23,238 bases of DNA from Flavobacteriales bacterium UBA979. Its GTDB lineage: Bacteria > Bacteroidota > Bacteroidia > Flavobacteriales_D > Sanyastnellaceae. A model generated the notes under the pieces. That model was given only the letters and a program-made list of their open reading frames with translations. It had not been told where the DNA came from and did not search any database. Location: NCBI GenBank assembly GCA_002292325.1, contig DBBR01000099.1, forward strand, positions 1-23,238, in the 5' to 3' direction. This document shows, in pieces, positions 22,765 through 23,238 of the stretch (positions are counted from its first letter, which is position 1; each line of letters starts with the position of its first letter). The position numbers were made by a program, and so were the translations under genes.

Positions 22765-23238
22765 CTATGCAAATAATTTCGCCACCAGTTCCTGGCCATT
22801 CACTGCTGTTTCCACGCATGATGACCCTGCAGTTCCTTCAAAAACTCGGCCGCCTAGAAGGAACCTGTTTTGCGTATCTCCGAACTCCGCTTCGACCATT
22901 TCTACATACGCCCCAGCCTCTGATGAAGAAGGATGTGTCGTGCAATACGAGACAAAGCGAGCATTTGGGAACTGCTCACCAACCGCGATCAGATCATCGA
23001 AAGGCACATTTGCGCCTAGAAAGACACTCTTAATCGCTCTCACCTTGCACAGGTAATGAACGAAAAGAAGGCTTATGTCGTGGATCTCACGTTCAGGCAG
23101 GTAAAGGATAACGTTCGGCTCATCATTCTCCGAAACAGATGAATTCTGGGCAATAGCGGCGTGCAGTTCCTGTCGCATAAGATGACTAATGAAGTGCTCT
23201 TGAGCAGGGCAAATGCTGTTCGTCAGCCACAAGACTCC
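22765..23238 (-). CDS. MerR-family regulator, C-terminal part with B12-binding-like domain, 5' partial
   Basis: The frame is open from the window end (23238) to the stop at 22765, 157 residues; the N-terminal MerR helix-turn-helix lies outside. A TTG at 23232 is not the real start. Residues 8-30 (SICPAQEHFISHLMRQELHAAI) match the four-helix B12-cap segment of MerR/CarH/LitR-type regulators. Residues 40-157 are a Rossmann-like B12-binding domain: VILYLPEREIHDISLLFVHYL, SVFLGANVPFDDL, RFLLGGRVF. The cobalamin-ligand motif DxHxxG or ExHxxG is only partly kept: EIHDIS has the His (53) but Ser instead of Gly. Binding of B12 is therefore possible but uncertain. It is upstream of, and probably regulates, the ECF sigma gene. 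Confidence 0.85.
   Translation of the reverse strand, partial: GVLWLTNSICPAQEHFISHLMRQELHAAIAQNSSVSENDEPNVILYLPEREIHDISLLFVHYLCKVRAIKSVFLGANVPFDDLIAVGEQFPNARFVSYCTTHPSSSEAGAYVEMVEAEFGDTQNRFLLGGRVFEGTAGSSCVETAVNGQELVAKLFA

Noticed and set aside
1..23238. CRISPR arrays, insertion sequences, phage genes, toxin-antitoxin or defence systems
   Set aside because: No regularly spaced repeats, transposase motifs or phage proteins were seen. The only recombinase has the size and context of housekeeping XerC/XerD.

Overview
This window looks like chromosomal DNA from a Bacteroidota bacterium, most likely a marine or aquatic member of the Flavobacteriales and its relatives (inference). The evidence is: a very large exported protein with a choice-of-anchor-L region, PKD/Ig-like modules and a gliding-motility (CHU_C, type IX secretion type B) C-terminus; an SPOR-like tail typical of the phylum; a bL31 type B protein; promoter elements of the TTG...TAnnTTTG type; few Shine-Dalgarno sequences; and a MerR/B12-domain regulator next to an ECF sigma factor. 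I saw no tRNA, rRNA, CRISPR array, insertion sequence or phage gene.

Layout. 1-852: 3' part of ribB fused to a degenerate RibA-like domain. 954-1628: small membrane lipoprotein. 1911-2201 (-): rpmE2 with a clear Bacteroidota promoter. 2202-2592: gene-free stretch with three successive hairpins, the last a strong terminator on the + strand, suggesting an unannotated small RNA. 2593-6147 (+): compact run of a secreted SPOR-like protein, a XerC/XerD recombinase, a secreted alpha/beta hydrolase and an exported thioredoxin-fold protein, with overlapping starts and stops. 6162-9981 (-): gluQ and ettA (overlapping), then a membrane metallophosphoesterase with its own promoter. 10060-12937 (-): three-gene BtuFCD/FecBCD-type importer (lipoprotein, permease, ATPase), all overlapping. 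12972-14615 (+): methylcrotonyl-CoA-carboxylase-like carboxyltransferase, divergent from the importer across 34 bp. 14619-15793 (-): HEAT-like protein and a CoA-type Nudix hydrolase. 15853-16545 (+): aat. 16757-17026 (+) and 17131-17274 (-): two small proteins converging on one bidirectional terminator. 17423-18733 (-): FucP-type sugar symporter. 18784-22023 (-): the giant type IX cargo protein. 22130-22633 (-): ECF sigma factor. 22765-23238 (-): C-terminal part of a MerR-type regulator with a B12-binding-like domain, cut by the window edge.

Most of the window is housekeeping: riboflavin synthesis, translation (bL31, EttA, GluQRS, Aat), chromosome dimer resolution and nutrient import. The parts I find most worth a second look are the candidate structured RNA divergent from rpmE2, and the regulatory block between the MerR-type gene and the ECF sigma gene. 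That block holds two identical 14-bp sites 53 bp apart and an inverted partner, and one site covers the probable sigma-gene promoter. In many Bacteroidota this regulator pair lies beside carotenoid genes; here it is followed by a giant adhesin-like protein and a sugar transporter.
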